Part shown: positions 24,044-34,026 of the stretch, piece after piece
How positions within the stretch are numbered: position 1 is the stretch's first letter
Layout of the letters: each line of letters opens with the position of its first letter
From: Flavobacteriales bacterium
GTDB lineage: Bacteria > Bacteroidota > Bacteroidia > Flavobacteriales_C > GCA-002722245
Assembly (NCBI GenBank): GCA_002722245.1
Contig: PBLA01000002.1
Location: forward strand, 1-45,350
Length of the DNA stretch: 45,350 nucleotides
Reading direction: 5' to 3'
The notes under the pieces: model-generated
Told to the model about the DNA's origin: nothing
The model's input: the letters and a program-made list of their open reading frames with translations, nothing else
The model's database searches: none
Made by a program: the position numbers and the translations under genes

Positions 24044-27000
24044 TTATTCTTCGTTAGGACCTTGTAGACGATCTCTAATCTCTCTTAAACGTTCTATTTT
24101 TCCTGGTCTTCTTAAGGTTATACAAGTTTTTGTATAGTAATGATGCATCTCGAGGAATTTAACTTGAATAGGATCCCAGGCACTCATAGAGTGGATTATT
24201 TTCATATCAATTAATTCTTGAGCCAAAGAGTTACTGATTCTGTCAAATTCCTCTTTTTCTCTTCCCAAATAGTCTAGGTCAGCATCACAAAGAACTTCTT
24301 CTAAATGATTTTGTGGATTTTGAGGAATTTTTGTGGCTAAAATCATTCCTTCTATTCTTTGAACTTGTGTTTCGGTAAAACCATATCGGGGCAACTCTCT
24401 TTTGGCTAATTTGGCACCTTCTGACTCATTGTCTTGGTATTTATTTAAAAATCCGCTATCGTGAAATAAAGCTGCAGCTTTTACCAACATTACGTCTTCT
24501 TCACTGAGTCCTTCAGCCCTTCCAATTCTTTCTGCCGCTTCCATTACATCTAAAGTGTGATGAGGACCATGGTATTTTAATTTTGATACGAATTCATCTT
24601 TTTCCAATTTGTCAATAAAGTAATCTTTTACATTAATGAAATTTTGTTGGGTGTATACATTGAAATTCAATAATTCGAAAAATTTTCTATTGGGTGTTTC
24701 ACCAATTTCATCCTTACATAAATCTGATTTTATTCGATTGACGTAGTACATGTCAATGGCTCCTTTGTTTTTAACGGGTAGTTTACCTCTGTATTCACAA
24801 TCGAAATAAGGTTTAATGAATTCATATGTAGCTCCAGAAATATTGATACGCCCTTCCTCGGCACTCGTTTCCATTCGGGCTGCTGTGTTTACAGTATCTC
24901 CCCAAACATCGTAAAGGAATTTCTTTTTTCCCACAACTCCTGCAATTAATCCTCCAGTATGTAAACCAATTCTTAAATGCCATTGAGGCCTTCCCGTTCC
25001 TTCTCGCACATCGCGTTTTTGACGCATATATTTTTGGAATTGAAAAGCAGCTAGCACACAGTCCACCGGATTTGTTTTATTCCGAATTGGGATTCCTCCA
25101 ACACACATATAAGCATCTCCAGAGGTTTTAATTTTCTCGATATTTAATTTGCCTACAATATCATCAAACTGTGCGAAAGAATCATCTAATTCTGAAACAA
25201 GTTCTTTTGGACCATAGTTCTCTGTGATTTTGGTGAAATTTTTAAAGTCGGCAAACATTACCGTCGCCATCTTATAGCTTCTTGGTGTTGACTTTCCGGT
25301 TGAAACCAGTTCCCGAGCAGTTTCTCTAGGGAGGACATTAAGCAAGACTTCCTCCTCTTTGTTTTTTTCTTCTTCAAGTACTTTATTTTGGTCCTCTAGT
25401 TTTCTTTTTTGTTTTTCAACTTCACGTGTTCTGATCCTAACTTTTTCTTCCAATATTTCTCGCTGGAATTTAGAACGATTGATTCTTGAATAAACTAAAT
25501 AAAGGCTCAATCCTCCAACTACTAAAATCATCAAGGCAATGAACCACCATGTAAGATAAAAAGGCGGCTTTATTGTGATTTTTATTTTTTGTTCACTGTA
25601 ATTCCATACCCCATCACTATTGGCTACGTTAACTCTGAACACATAATCCCCATAGTTGAGATTGCTAAACTTAAATGTACGTTTACCTTTGGAGTAACTC
25701 CAGTCTTGTTGCCATCCCTCAAGTTGAGTTTTAAAGAGGTTTTCTGTTGGTGATGAATAATGAAGACCATCCACTTTTATGATAAAATTGTTTCTAAAGT
25801 GAGGAATACTTACTTCATCATCACCATTGATTTTAGTTAGATATTTTGACTCTTTTGTCAATATGTCTTTTCCTTTGTAATAGATCGAAGAAATGTATAC
25901 TTTGGGTGCAATTTTGTTTTTATTTTCTTTTTTGGGATTGATAATATTATAACCATTAATTCCTCCCATATAAATTTGACCCTCTTGATTAACGTATTTT
26001 GCACCCGAATTAAATTCTAAACTTTGAATACCGTCTTCAGTATTGAAATTTTCGAAAGTTTCTTTTCCTAAATCAAGTCGAGATAATCCCCCATTTGTGC
26101 TTAACCAAAGGGTATTCATGTGGGGAACGATACCGTAAATCGTATTATTTGGAAGTCCATCTTTTGTAGAATAATGCTGGGTAGTGGAGTTTGAGGGATC
26201 AAACTGAATAAGGCCCCCTCCGTAAAGACCAATCCATACATGATGCTCGCTTGCCGCAATCGACAAACCAAGTAAGTGTTCAACTTCGGGCAAAGGAATC
26301 CGGGTAAAAGTACTTTGGGTCGGAATAGTTAACTTAGAAAGAGCATATAAGCCTGTGGGGTATGCCGTGAAAAAAACCTGATTATTAAAAACAGTGAAGT
26401 CACGGACATTTTTTATTTGCCATCTATTTTCCAGCTCAAGGCTATCGTTGTAGACGGATAAAAAGTTTAAACTTCCAATGAGTAGTTTACCCTCGAAGGA
26501 AAAAAATTTAAAGATGATATCTTGCTTTTCCTTCACAGAAACATCAATTTTAGTAGAGTCCAAAACAAAACATGAATCTTTGTAATTTAGGGCAAAAACA
26601 CCTTTCCCTGTTCCAATAAGAATTTTTTTCTCGAATTCTGTGATGTCTAAAACAGGACCTTCAACATTTACCCATTCATATTTTTTTGTGCCTTTGTAAT
26701 GTATTTGAATGCCATTATCATATCCCGAAAATAGAATGGAATCATTTTCAAAAAATGACCAGCAATTATTCCGAGACTGAGAGGAATACAAAGAGGGTTT
26801 GAATTTTAGGAATTGGTTTTTTGATGGATCAATTTTATTAATCCCTTTGTCCGTACCTAGCCAAATAACTCCGAAACAGTCCTCAAAAATACATCTGATA
26901 TTGGTGCTTAATAGGTTGTGTTTTTTTTGATCCCCAAGATTCCATGGGATTGGGTTTTTTTCATAGAGGTCATAAATTAATACGCCATTACTTTTAGTAG

Positions 27001-27772
27001 CCACCCATAAATTACCACTTATAAGTGCACAGTCATTAATCCCTTCTGCAATAGAAAAAGTAGATGTTTTTTGAAGGCGTTCATCATATTGAATTAGTTT
27101 TTCGGGAAAAGCGATATTCACACTTATTTCATCTCGAAATACATTTAAAATGGGTTGATCAAATTGTAGAATAGTTTCATATGAATTTTTGTCATTTAAG
27201 CGATAAATAGACGAATCAGAAACCAGAAATAGCTGGTCTTTAAAGAGAAAGCTTTTTGTTACTGAATGAGCAAATTTTAAAGGTGTTACTGTTGCTTCTT
27301 GGTTTGTTAACTTTATTCCATATAATCCATTTGTGCATGAGAGAACTAGAGAGTCTTTAGTAATAATTGATGAAGAGGTGATTTTACCGATGGATTTATT
27401 GTTTAATCCGATTGGGTAATTATTGAATGTTTTAGCAACGGGATCAAATATTGAAATACCTAAAGCACTCGTAAAACATAATGAATCTTTACCCCAATCA
27501 TTGATTTCAATGATGTAATTGCTCAAAATACTTGATGAGTCAAATGGATTTGAAAAAAAGTTTTCAAAATCATACCCATCGAAACGAGTCACCCCATCTT
27601 GAGTGGCTATCCATAAAAAACCTTTCTGATCTTGATGAACCTGTTCAACAAAGCTTTGAGGTAAACCATCATCAATGGTATATTTATTCGACTTCAATAA
27701 ATCAAAATTGATCGCTTTACTGGATGTCGCGTTCACAAAAACTAAAAGAAAAAAGGCATAACGATACAGCAT
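24044..27772 (-). CDS. Propeller-Y_Y_Y receptor fused to adenylate cyclase and HD phosphohydrolase
   Basis: 1242 aa. A signal peptide (1-20) is followed by a two-component-regulator-type beta-propeller (about 25-640; repeats such as GLPQSFVEQVHQDQKGFLWI, FGVIWLGTDKGINKID, NTLWLSTNGGLSRLD), a Y_Y_Y domain (about 657-738), one TM helix (about 741-763), a coiled coil (about 770-815), and a class III cyclase domain (about 835-1010). Metal residues Asp842 and Asp886, adenine-selecting Lys882 and Asp955, and transition-state Asn962 and Arg966 are all present, so it should make cAMP. The C-terminus is an HD domain: His1068, His1071/1072, His1104-Asp1105 and acidic CDADLDYLG (1162-1170). A histidine kinase is the usual output of this sensor type; here the outputs are a synthesising and possibly a degrading enzyme. 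Single gene, no signalling neighbours. Confidence 0.88.
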   Translation of the reverse strand: MLYRYAFFLLVFVNATSSKAINFDLLKSNKYTIDDGLPQSFVEQVHQDQKGFLWIATQDGVTRFDGYDFENFFSNPFDSSSILSNYIIEINDWGKDSLCFTSALGISIFDPVAKTFNNYPIGLNNKSIGKITSSSIITKDSLVLSCTNGLYGIKLTNQEATVTPLKFAHSVTKSFLFKDQLFLVSDSSIYRLNDKNSYETILQFDQPILNVFRDEISVNIAFPEKLIQYDERLQKTSTFSIAEGINDCALISGNLWVATKSNGVLIYDLYEKNPIPWNLGDQKKHNLLSTNIRCIFEDCFGVIWLGTDKGINKIDPSKNQFLKFKPSLYSSQSRNNCWSFFENDSILFSGYDNGIQIHYKGTKKYEWVNVEGPVLDITEFEKKILIGTGKGVFALNYKDSCFVLDSTKIDVSVKEKQDIIFKFFSFEGKLLIGSLNFLSVYNDSLELENRWQIKNVRDFTVFNNQVFFTAYPTGLYALSKLTIPTQSTFTRIPLPEVEHLLGLSIAASEHHVWIGLYGGGLIQFDPSNSTTQHYSTKDGLPNNTIYGIVPHMNTLWLSTNGGLSRLDLGKETFENFNTEDGIQSLEFNSGAKYVNQEGQIYMGGINGYNIINPKKENKNKIAPKVYISSIYYKGKDILTKESKYLTKINGDDEVSIPHFRNNFIIKVDGLHYSSPTENLFKTQLEGWQQDWSYSKGKRTFKFSNLNYGDYVFRVNVANSDGVWNYSEQKIKITIKPPFYLTWWFIALMILVVGGLSLYLVYSRINRSKFQREILEEKVRIRTREVEKQKRKLEDQNKVLEEEKNKEEEVLLNVLPRETARELVSTGKSTPRSYKMATVMFADFKNFTKITENYGPKELVSELDDSFAQFDDIVGKLNIEKIKTSGDAYMCVGGIPIRNKTNPVDCVLAAFQFQKYMRQKRDVREGTGRPQWHLRIGLHTGGLIAGVVGKKKFLYDVWGDTVNTAARMETSAEEGRINISGATYEFIKPYFDCEYRGKLPVKNKGAIDMYYVNRIKSDLCKDEIGETPNRKFFELLNFNVYTQQNFINVKDYFIDKLEKDEFVSKLKYHGPHHTLDVMEAAERIGRAEGLSEEDVMLVKAAALFHDSGFLNKYQDNESEGAKLAKRELPRYGFTETQVQRIEGMILATKIPQNPQNHLEEVLCDADLDYLGREKEEFDRISNSLAQELIDMKIIHSMSAWDPIQVKFLEMHHYYTKTCITLRRPGKIERLREIRDRLQGPNEE

Positions 27773-27932
27773 TATTGCTAAGATAATTGATAATAATTAG
27801 TGCCGGATACTTATCAATTTATATTTCTGGGAAATCCATTTCTACTAGCGTTTGTGATCCGATCGAATTTGCATGTACAGCCGCTCTTATAACGATGCTT
27901 TATTACATGATTTAGTAATTCAAATATTTTCA

Positions 27933-27963
27933 TTGTATGAATACCTATTTTTAGGTAATTTTG
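27933..27963 (+). promoter_or_regulatory. Promoter of the SUF operon
   Basis: TTG (27933-27935), 20-nt spacer, TAATTTTG (27956-27963, full match to TAnnTTTG). The start codon of the first gene is 39 nt after the -7 box. Confidence 0.6.
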
Positions 27964-27971
27964 TAGTATAG

Positions 27972-27988
27972 TTTAGAATTAGTCTAAA
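27972..27988 (+). promoter_or_regulatory. Candidate operator dyad of the SUF operon
   Basis: Perfect inverted repeat TTTAGA-N5-TCTAAA, starting 8 nt after the -7 box, so it covers or adjoins the expected transcription start. This is a classic repressor position. An Rrf2-type (IscR/SufR-like) iron-sulfur sensor would be the natural candidate, but none is encoded in this window. Confidence 0.5.
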
Positions 27989-28002
27989 TAAAAATAAACA
28001 GA

Positions 28003-28329
28003 ATGATCAAAGTTTCAGACAGTGCAAGAGATCAGGTAGCAAAACTTAAAAAGTTGGAAGAAATGCCCGCAAACAGCTTCATTAGAGTAGGCGTTAAAAG
28101 TGGTGGGTGTTCAGGATTGTCCTATGATTTGACATTTGATACAACGCTTCAAGAAAATGACCAAGAATTTGAGGACAATGATGTGAAGGTGGTTGTGGAA
28201 AAAAAGAGTTTGCTTTATTTGGCAGGTACAACATTGGAATACGAAGGAGGATTAAACGGAAAAGGATTTAGTTTTAATAATCCAAATGCATCACGGACTT
28301 GTGGTTGTGGCGAAAGTTTTGCCGTGTAA
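28003..28329 (+). CDS. sufA: A-type iron-sulfur carrier protein (HesB/IscA/SufA family)
   Basis: 108 aa, the usual length. The three conserved cysteines are Cys36 (SGGCSGLSYDL), Cys100 and Cys102 (RTCGCGESF), which bind the iron-sulfur cluster or iron passed to client apoproteins. It is the first gene of the SUF operon, with promoter and dyad directly upstream, and 89 nt before sufB. ErpA/IscA naming is equally possible on sequence; the context favours SufA. Confidence 0.9.
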   Translation: MIKVSDSARDQVAKLKKLEEMPANSFIRVGVKSGGCSGLSYDLTFDTTLQENDQEFEDNDVKVVVEKKSLLYLAGTTLEYEGGLNGKGFSFNNPNASRTCGCGESFAV

Positions 28330-28418
28330 ATAGTTTCAAATGTTTTTACTAAACAAATGAATGATGGTACCCACAAAAAATATGATTAGCGTCCCAGTAG
28401 TAACTTAATTAACGTTAA

Positions 28419-29861
28419 ATGAAAGAAGAAGATAAAATAATTGAAGAGGCAACCTCCGGAGAATATAAATACGGATTTGTTTCAGATATTGAATCTGAAA
28501 AGTCCCAAAAAGGACTAACAGAGGATACGATTCGATTTATCTCAGAAAAGAAGAATGAGCCATCATGGCTACTAGACTGGCGATTAAAAGCCTTTAAAGT
28601 TTGGGAGCAGATGGAAGAACCTGATTGGGCTCATATATCTTACCCTAAACCTGATTTTCAAGATATCATATATTACGCTGCTCCTAAGCCGAAAAAGAAG
28701 TATGAAAGTTTAGACGAGGTTGATCCTGAAATTCTTAAAACATTTGAGAGATTAGGTGTGCCAATTGAAGAACAAAAAGCATTGGCGGGTGTGGCAGTAG
28801 ATGTAGTAATGGATTCAGTTTCTGTAGCCACTACATTTAAGGATAAGTTGAGCGAATTAGGCATTATATTTTGTTCTTTTTCTGAAGCTGTTCAAGAACA
28901 TCCAGAGCTCGTTCAAAAATATATAGGTTCTGTGGTTCCGCAAAGAGACAACTTTTATTCTGCGCTAAATTCAGCTGTTTTTTCAGATGGTTCTTTTTGC
29001 TATATACCTAAAGGAGTTCGATGTCCAATGGAATTGTCTACTTACTTTAGGATTAATGAGGCTAATACAGGTCAATTTGAACGTACGTTGATTATTGCAG
29101 ATGAAGGGTCTTATGTTTCTTATCTGGAGGGATGTACAGCGCCACAAAGAGATGAAAACCAACTTCACGCTGCGGTTGTTGAAATTATTGCTCTTGATCG
29201 TGCTGAGGTTAAATATTCTACTGTTCAAAATTGGTATCCTGGTGATAAAAAAGGAAGAGGAGGGATTTACAACTTTGTTACTAAAAGAGGGATTTGCCAT
29301 CATCACTCCAAAATTTCTTGGACTCAGGTTGAAACAGGATCTGCAGTTACTTGGAAATATCCGTCTTGTATTTTAAAAGGAGATCACTCGGTGGGAGAAT
29401 TTTTCTCTGTGGCAGTGACCAACAATATGCAACAGGCAGATACAGGAACAAAAATGATCCATCTCGGAAAAAATACCAAAAGCACGATTGTTTCTAAAGG
29501 AATTTCAGCAGGGAAATCTCAAAACTCATATAGAGGGCTAGTAAAAGTGGCCAAAGGAGCCCAAGGTGCAAGGAACTTTAGTCAATGTGATTCTTTATTA
29601 ATTGGTGCAAAATGCGGTGCACATACTTTTCCATACATTGAGTGTCAAAATAAATCTGCCAAAGTTGAGCATGAGGCTACGACATCAAAAATTGGAGAAG
29701 ACCAGTTATTCTACTGTAATCAGCGTGGAATAAAGACCGATAAAGCAATTGGATTAATTGTTAATGGTTTTTGTAAAAACGTGATGGATAATTTACCAAT
29801 GGAATTCGCTATTGAGGCAAAGAAGTTATTAGAAATTAGTTTAGAGGGATCAGTGGGGTAA
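28419..29861 (+). CDS. sufB: Fe-S cluster assembly scaffold SufB
   Basis: 480 aa, full length. Diagnostic segments are the N-terminal helical part with [14 protein letters not shown] (47-60), the beta-helix core with [25 protein letters not shown], and the C-terminal [20 protein letters not shown], whose Cys409 corresponds to the cysteine that receives sulfur or ligates the nascent cluster. It forms the SufBC2D complex with the next two gene products. It starts 89 nt after sufA and is followed 17 nt later by sufC. Confidence 0.96.
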   Translation: MKEEDKIIEEATSGEYKYGFVSDIESEKSQKGLTEDTIRFISEKKNEPSWLLDWRLKAFKVWEQMEEPDWAHISYPKPDFQDIIYYAAPKPKKKYESLDEVDPEILKTFERLGVPIEEQKALAGVAVDVVMDSVSVATTFKDKLSELGIIFCSFSEAVQEHPELVQKYIGSVVPQRDNFYSALNSAVFSDGSFCYIPKGVRCPMELSTYFRINEANTGQFERTLIIADEGSYVSYLEGCTAPQRDENQLHAAVVEIIALDRAEVKYSTVQNWYPGDKKGRGGIYNFVTKRGICHHHSKISWTQVETGSAVTWKYPSCILKGDHSVGEFFSVAVTNNMQQADTGTKMIHLGKNTKSTIVSKGISAGKSQNSYRGLVKVAKGAQGARNFSQCDSLLIGAKCGAHTFPYIECQNKSAKVEHEATTSKIGEDQLFYCNQRGIKTDKAIGLIVNGFCKNVMDNLPMEFAIEAKKLLEISLEGSVG

Positions 29862-29878
29862 AAATCGAAATTAGAGTT

Positions 29879-30640
29879 ATGTTAAAAATAAAAGGATTAA
29901 AAGCCGAAATTGAAGGCAAAGAAATTTTAAAAGGATTAAATCTGGAAGTTAACCCAGGAGAAGTACATGCGATTATGGGGCCTAATGGATCCGGGAAATC
30001 TACATTAGCGTCTGTATTGGCAGGGAGAGAAGAGTATGAAGTGACCGCAGGGTCAGTTCATTTTGAAGGAAAAGACTTATTGGAATTGGCTCCTGAGGAG
30101 CGAGCAGGAGAAGGTGTTTTCTTGGCTTTCCAATATCCGGTTGAAATACCAGGAGTATCAAACATCAATTTTATTAAAACAGCGGTAAACGAGGTCCGAG
30201 AATACAGAGGCTTACCAAATTTAGAAACCAAGGAATTCATGACGCTTCTTAAAGAAAAGCAGCAACTTGTTGAACTTTCAGGTAAGTTAGCCAATCGATC
30301 GGTGAACGAAGGTTTTTCTGGGGGAGAGAAAAAGCGAAATGAAATTTTTCAAATGGCGATGCTTGATCCTAAACTCGGGGTTTTGGATGAAACAGATTCT
30401 GGATTAGATATTGATGCATTAAGAATTGTTTCCCATGGTGTAAATGAGTTAAAGTCAAAAGACAATGCTTTTGTTGTTGTTACGCATTACCAAAGACTCT
30501 TAGATTATATTGTTCCTGATTATGTGCACGTTTTGCTTGATGGAAAAATCGTGAAGACGGGTTCAAAAGAATTGGCGTTGGAATTAGAGGAAAAGGGGTA
30601 TGATTGGATCATTAAAGAATTGGAGGAGGAAAAACTATAA
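29879..30640 (+). CDS. sufC: Fe-S cluster assembly ATPase SufC
   Basis: 253 aa ABC-type ATPase. Walker A GPNGSGKST (34-42), Q-loop in LAFQYPVEIPGV, signature SGGEKKR (147-153), Walker B ending in LDETDSGLDID (Asp170, Glu171) and switch His in VVTHYQRLL. The LDETDSGLDIDALR string is characteristic of SufC rather than transporter ATPases. ATP hydrolysis drives rearrangement of SufB and SufD during cluster building. It lies 17 nt after sufB; 75 nt separate it from sufD and include a small hairpin. Confidence 0.96.
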   Translation: MLKIKGLKAEIEGKEILKGLNLEVNPGEVHAIMGPNGSGKSTLASVLAGREEYEVTAGSVHFEGKDLLELAPEERAGEGVFLAFQYPVEIPGVSNINFIKTAVNEVREYRGLPNLETKEFMTLLKEKQQLVELSGKLANRSVNEGFSGGEKKRNEIFQMAMLDPKLGVLDETDSGLDIDALRIVSHGVNELKSKDNAFVVVTHYQRLLDYIVPDYVHVLLDGKIVKTGSKELALELEEKGYDWIIKELEEEKL

Positions 30641-30652
30641 ATGGTTGAAAAT

Positions 30653-30669
30653 TGCGCTTGAAATGCGCA
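30653..30669 (+). repeat. Small GC-rich hairpin between sufC and sufD
   Basis: TGCGC-N7-GCGCA with no T run after it, so it is unlikely to stop transcription. It may affect mRNA stability or the ratio of SufC to SufD. Confidence 0.35.
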
Positions 30670-30715
30670 TTAATCAATTCGTATAGTTGGTTGTACAATA
30701 AATATTAGGCATAAG

Positions 30716-32041
30716 ATGGCTACATTGACAGTAACAGATAAAGATCGGTTTTTAATTAATCAGGAAGGGCAGGACTTCAGCCATGAGGCGAAAACGTTCA
30801 TTAAAATAAGAGAGTTAGCACTAAAGAACCTTAAAGGACTCGATTTTCCATCGAACAAGCTCGAGGATTGGAAATATACTAACCTAAAAGAACTTGGTAA
30901 ATTAGAGTTTCGTCCTCAATCTGCAGCTAATATTCATGCTGATAAAATAAATGAGTTTAAAATCAAGAATCTTGACGCCTATTTTTTGGTTTTTGTGAAT
31001 GGTTTTTTTGAGCCTAGTTTTTCTGATGTCATTGAGGATAAAGAAAGTGATTTTTTAGTGACGAATTTGAATACCGCAAAAAAAGAGTTTATAAAACTTG
31101 TTGAGCCACACTTAGGGACCCAGACAAGAGCAAAGGATCAATTTTTTGTAAATGTGAATTCAGCGTTTTCTCAGGATGGGGCTTTTATTTACGTGAAATC
31201 TAAAGCCAAATTAGATAAGCCTGTTCAAATTATACATTTGGTGGATGGAGATTTGGTTGCTGCATATCCAAGAAATTTAATTGTAGTTGAAAAGTTTGCT
31301 CAAGCGAAGGTTGTATTAACGTATGATACAATTGAAACCCATTCTGCTTTATGTAATTCGATTAATGAAGTAGTGGTAGAGGAAGGGGCTCTGGTTCAGT
31401 TGGATAAAATTCAAAATGAGAATACCAATACCTACCATATAAGCGCTGATTTTGCACATCAAGCGAAAGATTCCACCTTTACAATTAATACTTTACCAGC
31501 AAATGGTAAAGTCATTCGAAACAATTTGAACATTTTACTGAATGGCTCAAATTCAACGGCTAATTTGTTTGGAGCGATCTGTTTGAACGGTAATATTCAT
31601 GTGGATAATCAAACGTTTGTTGATCATGCAAAACCACATTGCGAATCTAATGAGCTCTATAAAACAGTGGTTAATGATCAAGCCACTGCTATTTTTAATG
31701 GTAAGATTTATGTAAATAAAATTGCCCAAAAAACAAATGCTTTTCAGAGCAATGCAAATATTCTTTTGAGCGAAGAGGCGAAGGCAAATGCAAAACCTCA
31801 ACTAGAAATATACGCAGATGATGTGAAATGTAGTCATGGTTGTACAATAGGTCAATTCGATGATGAAGCGCTCTTTTATTTGAGGGCAAGAGGAATAAAA
31901 GAATCAACCGCTCAGAAAGTTTTATTGGACGCATTTATTGGAGAGGTCTTAGATCACATTAGCAATGAGGCAGTTCGAGCATATGCCAACCAATTGATTG
32001 CAAAGAATTTCAAATCTCAATTTGCTGCATTGAAAAATTGA
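30716..32041 (+). CDS. sufD: Fe-S cluster assembly protein SufD
   Basis: 441 aa. The N-terminal helical region has the family signature FPSNKLEDWKYTNLKEL (43-59). A beta-helix core follows, and the C-terminus contains YADDVKCSHGCTIGQFDDEA and FYLRARGI, the segment that in SufD holds the conserved His used with SufB Cys for cluster formation. It pairs with SufB over SufC. Its stop TGA overlaps the sufS start ATG by one base (32041), indicating translational coupling. Confidence 0.95.
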   Translation: MATLTVTDKDRFLINQEGQDFSHEAKTFIKIRELALKNLKGLDFPSNKLEDWKYTNLKELGKLEFRPQSAANIHADKINEFKIKNLDAYFLVFVNGFFEPSFSDVIEDKESDFLVTNLNTAKKEFIKLVEPHLGTQTRAKDQFFVNVNSAFSQDGAFIYVKSKAKLDKPVQIIHLVDGDLVAAYPRNLIVVEKFAQAKVVLTYDTIETHSALCNSINEVVVEEGALVQLDKIQNENTNTYHISADFAHQAKDSTFTINTLPANGKVIRNNLNILLNGSNSTANLFGAICLNGNIHVDNQTFVDHAKPHCESNELYKTVVNDQATAIFNGKIYVNKIAQKTNAFQSNANILLSEEAKANAKPQLEIYADDVKCSHGCTIGQFDDEALFYLRARGIKESTAQKVLLDAFIGEVLDHISNEAVRAYANQLIAKNFKSQFAALKN

Positions 32042-33267
32042 TGAGTACAATATTAGACATAGAAAAAATAAGATCTCAATTTCCCACACTTCATAAGACT
32101 GTGAACGGAAAACCTCTTATTTATTTTGATAATGGTGCAACATCTCAAACTCCACAATGTGTTATTGATCGACTTAAAACGTATTATGAGGATGAGAATT
32201 CAAATATCCATCGGGGAGTTCATACATTAAGTCAAGAAGCAACTGCCGCTTATGAGGATTCAAGGCGGAAACTTCAAGAATACCTTAATGCTTCAAGAGA
32301 GGAAGAAGTACTTTTTACAAAAGGAACTACTGATGCTATCAATCTTGTTGCAAATGGTTTTTCGAGATCGATTTTAAAATCAGGAGATGAAATTTTGATT
32401 TCGAGCATGGAACACCATTCCAATATTGTTCCTTGGCAAATGGCCTGTGACTATACTGGAGCGATTTTAAGAGTTATTCCAATTAATGATGAAGGGGAAA
32501 TTTTGTTTGAGGAATATCAAAAACTACTCTCAACAAAAACAAAGTTAGTGGCTATTACACATGTTTCGAATACCTTGGGTACAATTAATCCAATTAAAGA
32601 AATGATTCATGCGGCTCATCAAATAAATATTCCAGTTTTAATTGACGGCGCTCAAAGTATTCCGCACATGAAAGTAGATGTTCAAGAGCTGGATTGTGAA
32701 TTTTATGCATTCAGTGGACATAAAATGTTTGGTCCTACTGGTATTGGTGTTTTGTATGGTAAGTATGAATGGTTAGAGCAACTTCCTCCCTATCAAGGTG
32801 GAGGAGATATGATAAAAAATGTTTCGTTTGAACGAACAACGTATAATGATTTACCACATAAGTTTGAGGCAGGAACACCAAATATTGCAGGAGGAATTGG
32901 GCTTGGAGCTGCTGTAGATTATTTGAATACTTTGGATTGGAAGAACATCCAAATTCATGAAAACCTGCTTTTGGATTATGCTACAGAACACATCAATAAT
33001 ATTGATGGTATTCAAATTATAGGGCAGGCCCAACGAAAAGCAGGAGTTCTTAGTTTTGTTCATCAAAAAGCCCACCATTATGATTTGGGAACACTTCTTG
33101 ATCAACTTGGTGTTGCAGTTAGAACAGGCCATCACTGTACAGAACCTCTAATGCATAGATTTAATGTAACAGGGACAACAAGAGCTTCATTTGCTCTTTA
33201 TAATACGAAAGAAGAAATCGATATATTTATTGACGCTTTAAAGCGCGCACTTAAGATGCTATTGTAG
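32041..33267 (+). CDS. sufS: Cysteine desulfurase SufS
   Basis: 408 aa, group II desulfurase. The PLP lysine is Lys228 in FSGHKMFGPTGIG, the stacking histidine is in SMEHHSNIVPW (His125), and the catalytic persulfide cysteine is Cys366 in RTGHHCTEPL. It takes sulfur from cysteine and passes it to SufE. The start is the ATG that overlaps the sufD stop; a TTG one codon earlier is possible but unlikely. sufE begins 4 nt after the stop. Confidence 0.96.
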   Translation: MSTILDIEKIRSQFPTLHKTVNGKPLIYFDNGATSQTPQCVIDRLKTYYEDENSNIHRGVHTLSQEATAAYEDSRRKLQEYLNASREEEVLFTKGTTDAINLVANGFSRSILKSGDEILISSMEHHSNIVPWQMACDYTGAILRVIPINDEGEILFEEYQKLLSTKTKLVAITHVSNTLGTINPIKEMIHAAHQINIPVLIDGAQSIPHMKVDVQELDCEFYAFSGHKMFGPTGIGVLYGKYEWLEQLPPYQGGGDMIKNVSFERTTYNDLPHKFEAGTPNIAGGIGLGAAVDYLNTLDWKNIQIHENLLLDYATEHINNIDGIQIIGQAQRKAGVLSFVHQKAHHYDLGTLLDQLGVAVRTGHHCTEPLMHRFNVTGTTRASFALYNTKEEIDIFIDALKRALKMLL

Positions 33268-33271
33268 AATC

Positions 33272-33688
33272 ATGGGAAACAGGAATGTAGAAGAAGAGCT
33301 TATAGAAGATTTTGATCTTTTTGATGATTGGGCGGATAAATATGAATATTTGATTTCGTTAGGTAAGGATTTGCCTAGTATGAATGAGGAAAAAAAAATA
33401 GAGGATAATATTGTAAAGGGCTGTCAAAGCCAGGTTTGGTTAACTGCAGAAGCGAAAGATGGAAATGTTTTTTTTGAGGCAGATAGTGATGCGATAATTA
33501 CGAAAGGAATCATTGCTTTGTTGGTAAAGGTATTCAATGGGCAGCCTGCAGGAGATATTGTAAACAATAATTTGTCTTTTATTGATCAAATTGGACTGAA
33601 GGATCATTTATCTCCGAATAGAAGTAACGGGTTGGTTGCAATGATAAAAAAAATGAAAGCATACGCTTTAGTATTAAATAAAGCTTAG
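33272..33688 (+). CDS. sufE: Sulfur-acceptor protein SufE
   Basis: 138 aa, typical length. The acceptor cysteine is Cys51 in NIVKGCQSQVWL, the SufE signature, and LGKDLPSM precedes it. It receives persulfide sulfur from SufS Cys366 and hands it to SufB. Four nt after sufS, seven nt before the DUF59 gene. Confidence 0.95.
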   Translation: MGNRNVEEELIEDFDLFDDWADKYEYLISLGKDLPSMNEEKKIEDNIVKGCQSQVWLTAEAKDGNVFFEADSDAIITKGIIALLVKVFNGQPAGDIVNNNLSFIDQIGLKDHLSPNRSNGLVAMIKKMKAYALVLNKA

Positions 33689-33695
33689 TGTATAC

Positions 33696-34016
33696 ATGGC
33701 GGATTTGAATAAGAAAGAATTAGAAGAACATATTGTTTTGGTGATAAAAACAATATATGACCCAGAAATCCCTGTGGATATATATGAACTGGGATTGATT
33801 TATGACATCAAAATTGATGATGATGGTGTGGTTAATATAGATATGACATTAACCTCTCCAAACTGTCCTGCAGCAGAGACATTGCCTGCAGAGGTTGAGC
33901 AAAAAGTAGGAGGAATGGAGTTGGTTAAGTTTTGCAAGGTGAATATTGTATTTGAACCCACATGGGATCGTCATATGATGAGTGAGGAGGCTCAAATTGA
34001 ATTGGGAATGATTTAG
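33696..34016 (+). CDS. SufT-like DUF59 (MIP18-family) protein
   Basis: 106 aa. YDPEIPVDIYELGLIYDI (17-34) and TSPNCPAAETLPAEV (about 54-68) are the hallmarks of the DUF59/MIP18 family; the cysteine in SPNC is the one thought to act in iron-sulfur cluster maturation. As SUF-operon members these are called SufT-like and help mature Fe-S proteins. It lies 7 nt after sufE and 10 nt before the DUF2480 gene, so it is co-transcribed. Confidence 0.9.
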   Translation: MADLNKKELEEHIVLVIKTIYDPEIPVDIYELGLIYDIKIDDDGVVNIDMTLTSPNCPAAETLPAEVEQKVGGMELVKFCKVNIVFEPTWDRHMMSEEAQIELGMI

Positions 34017-34026
34017 TAAAAATAAG

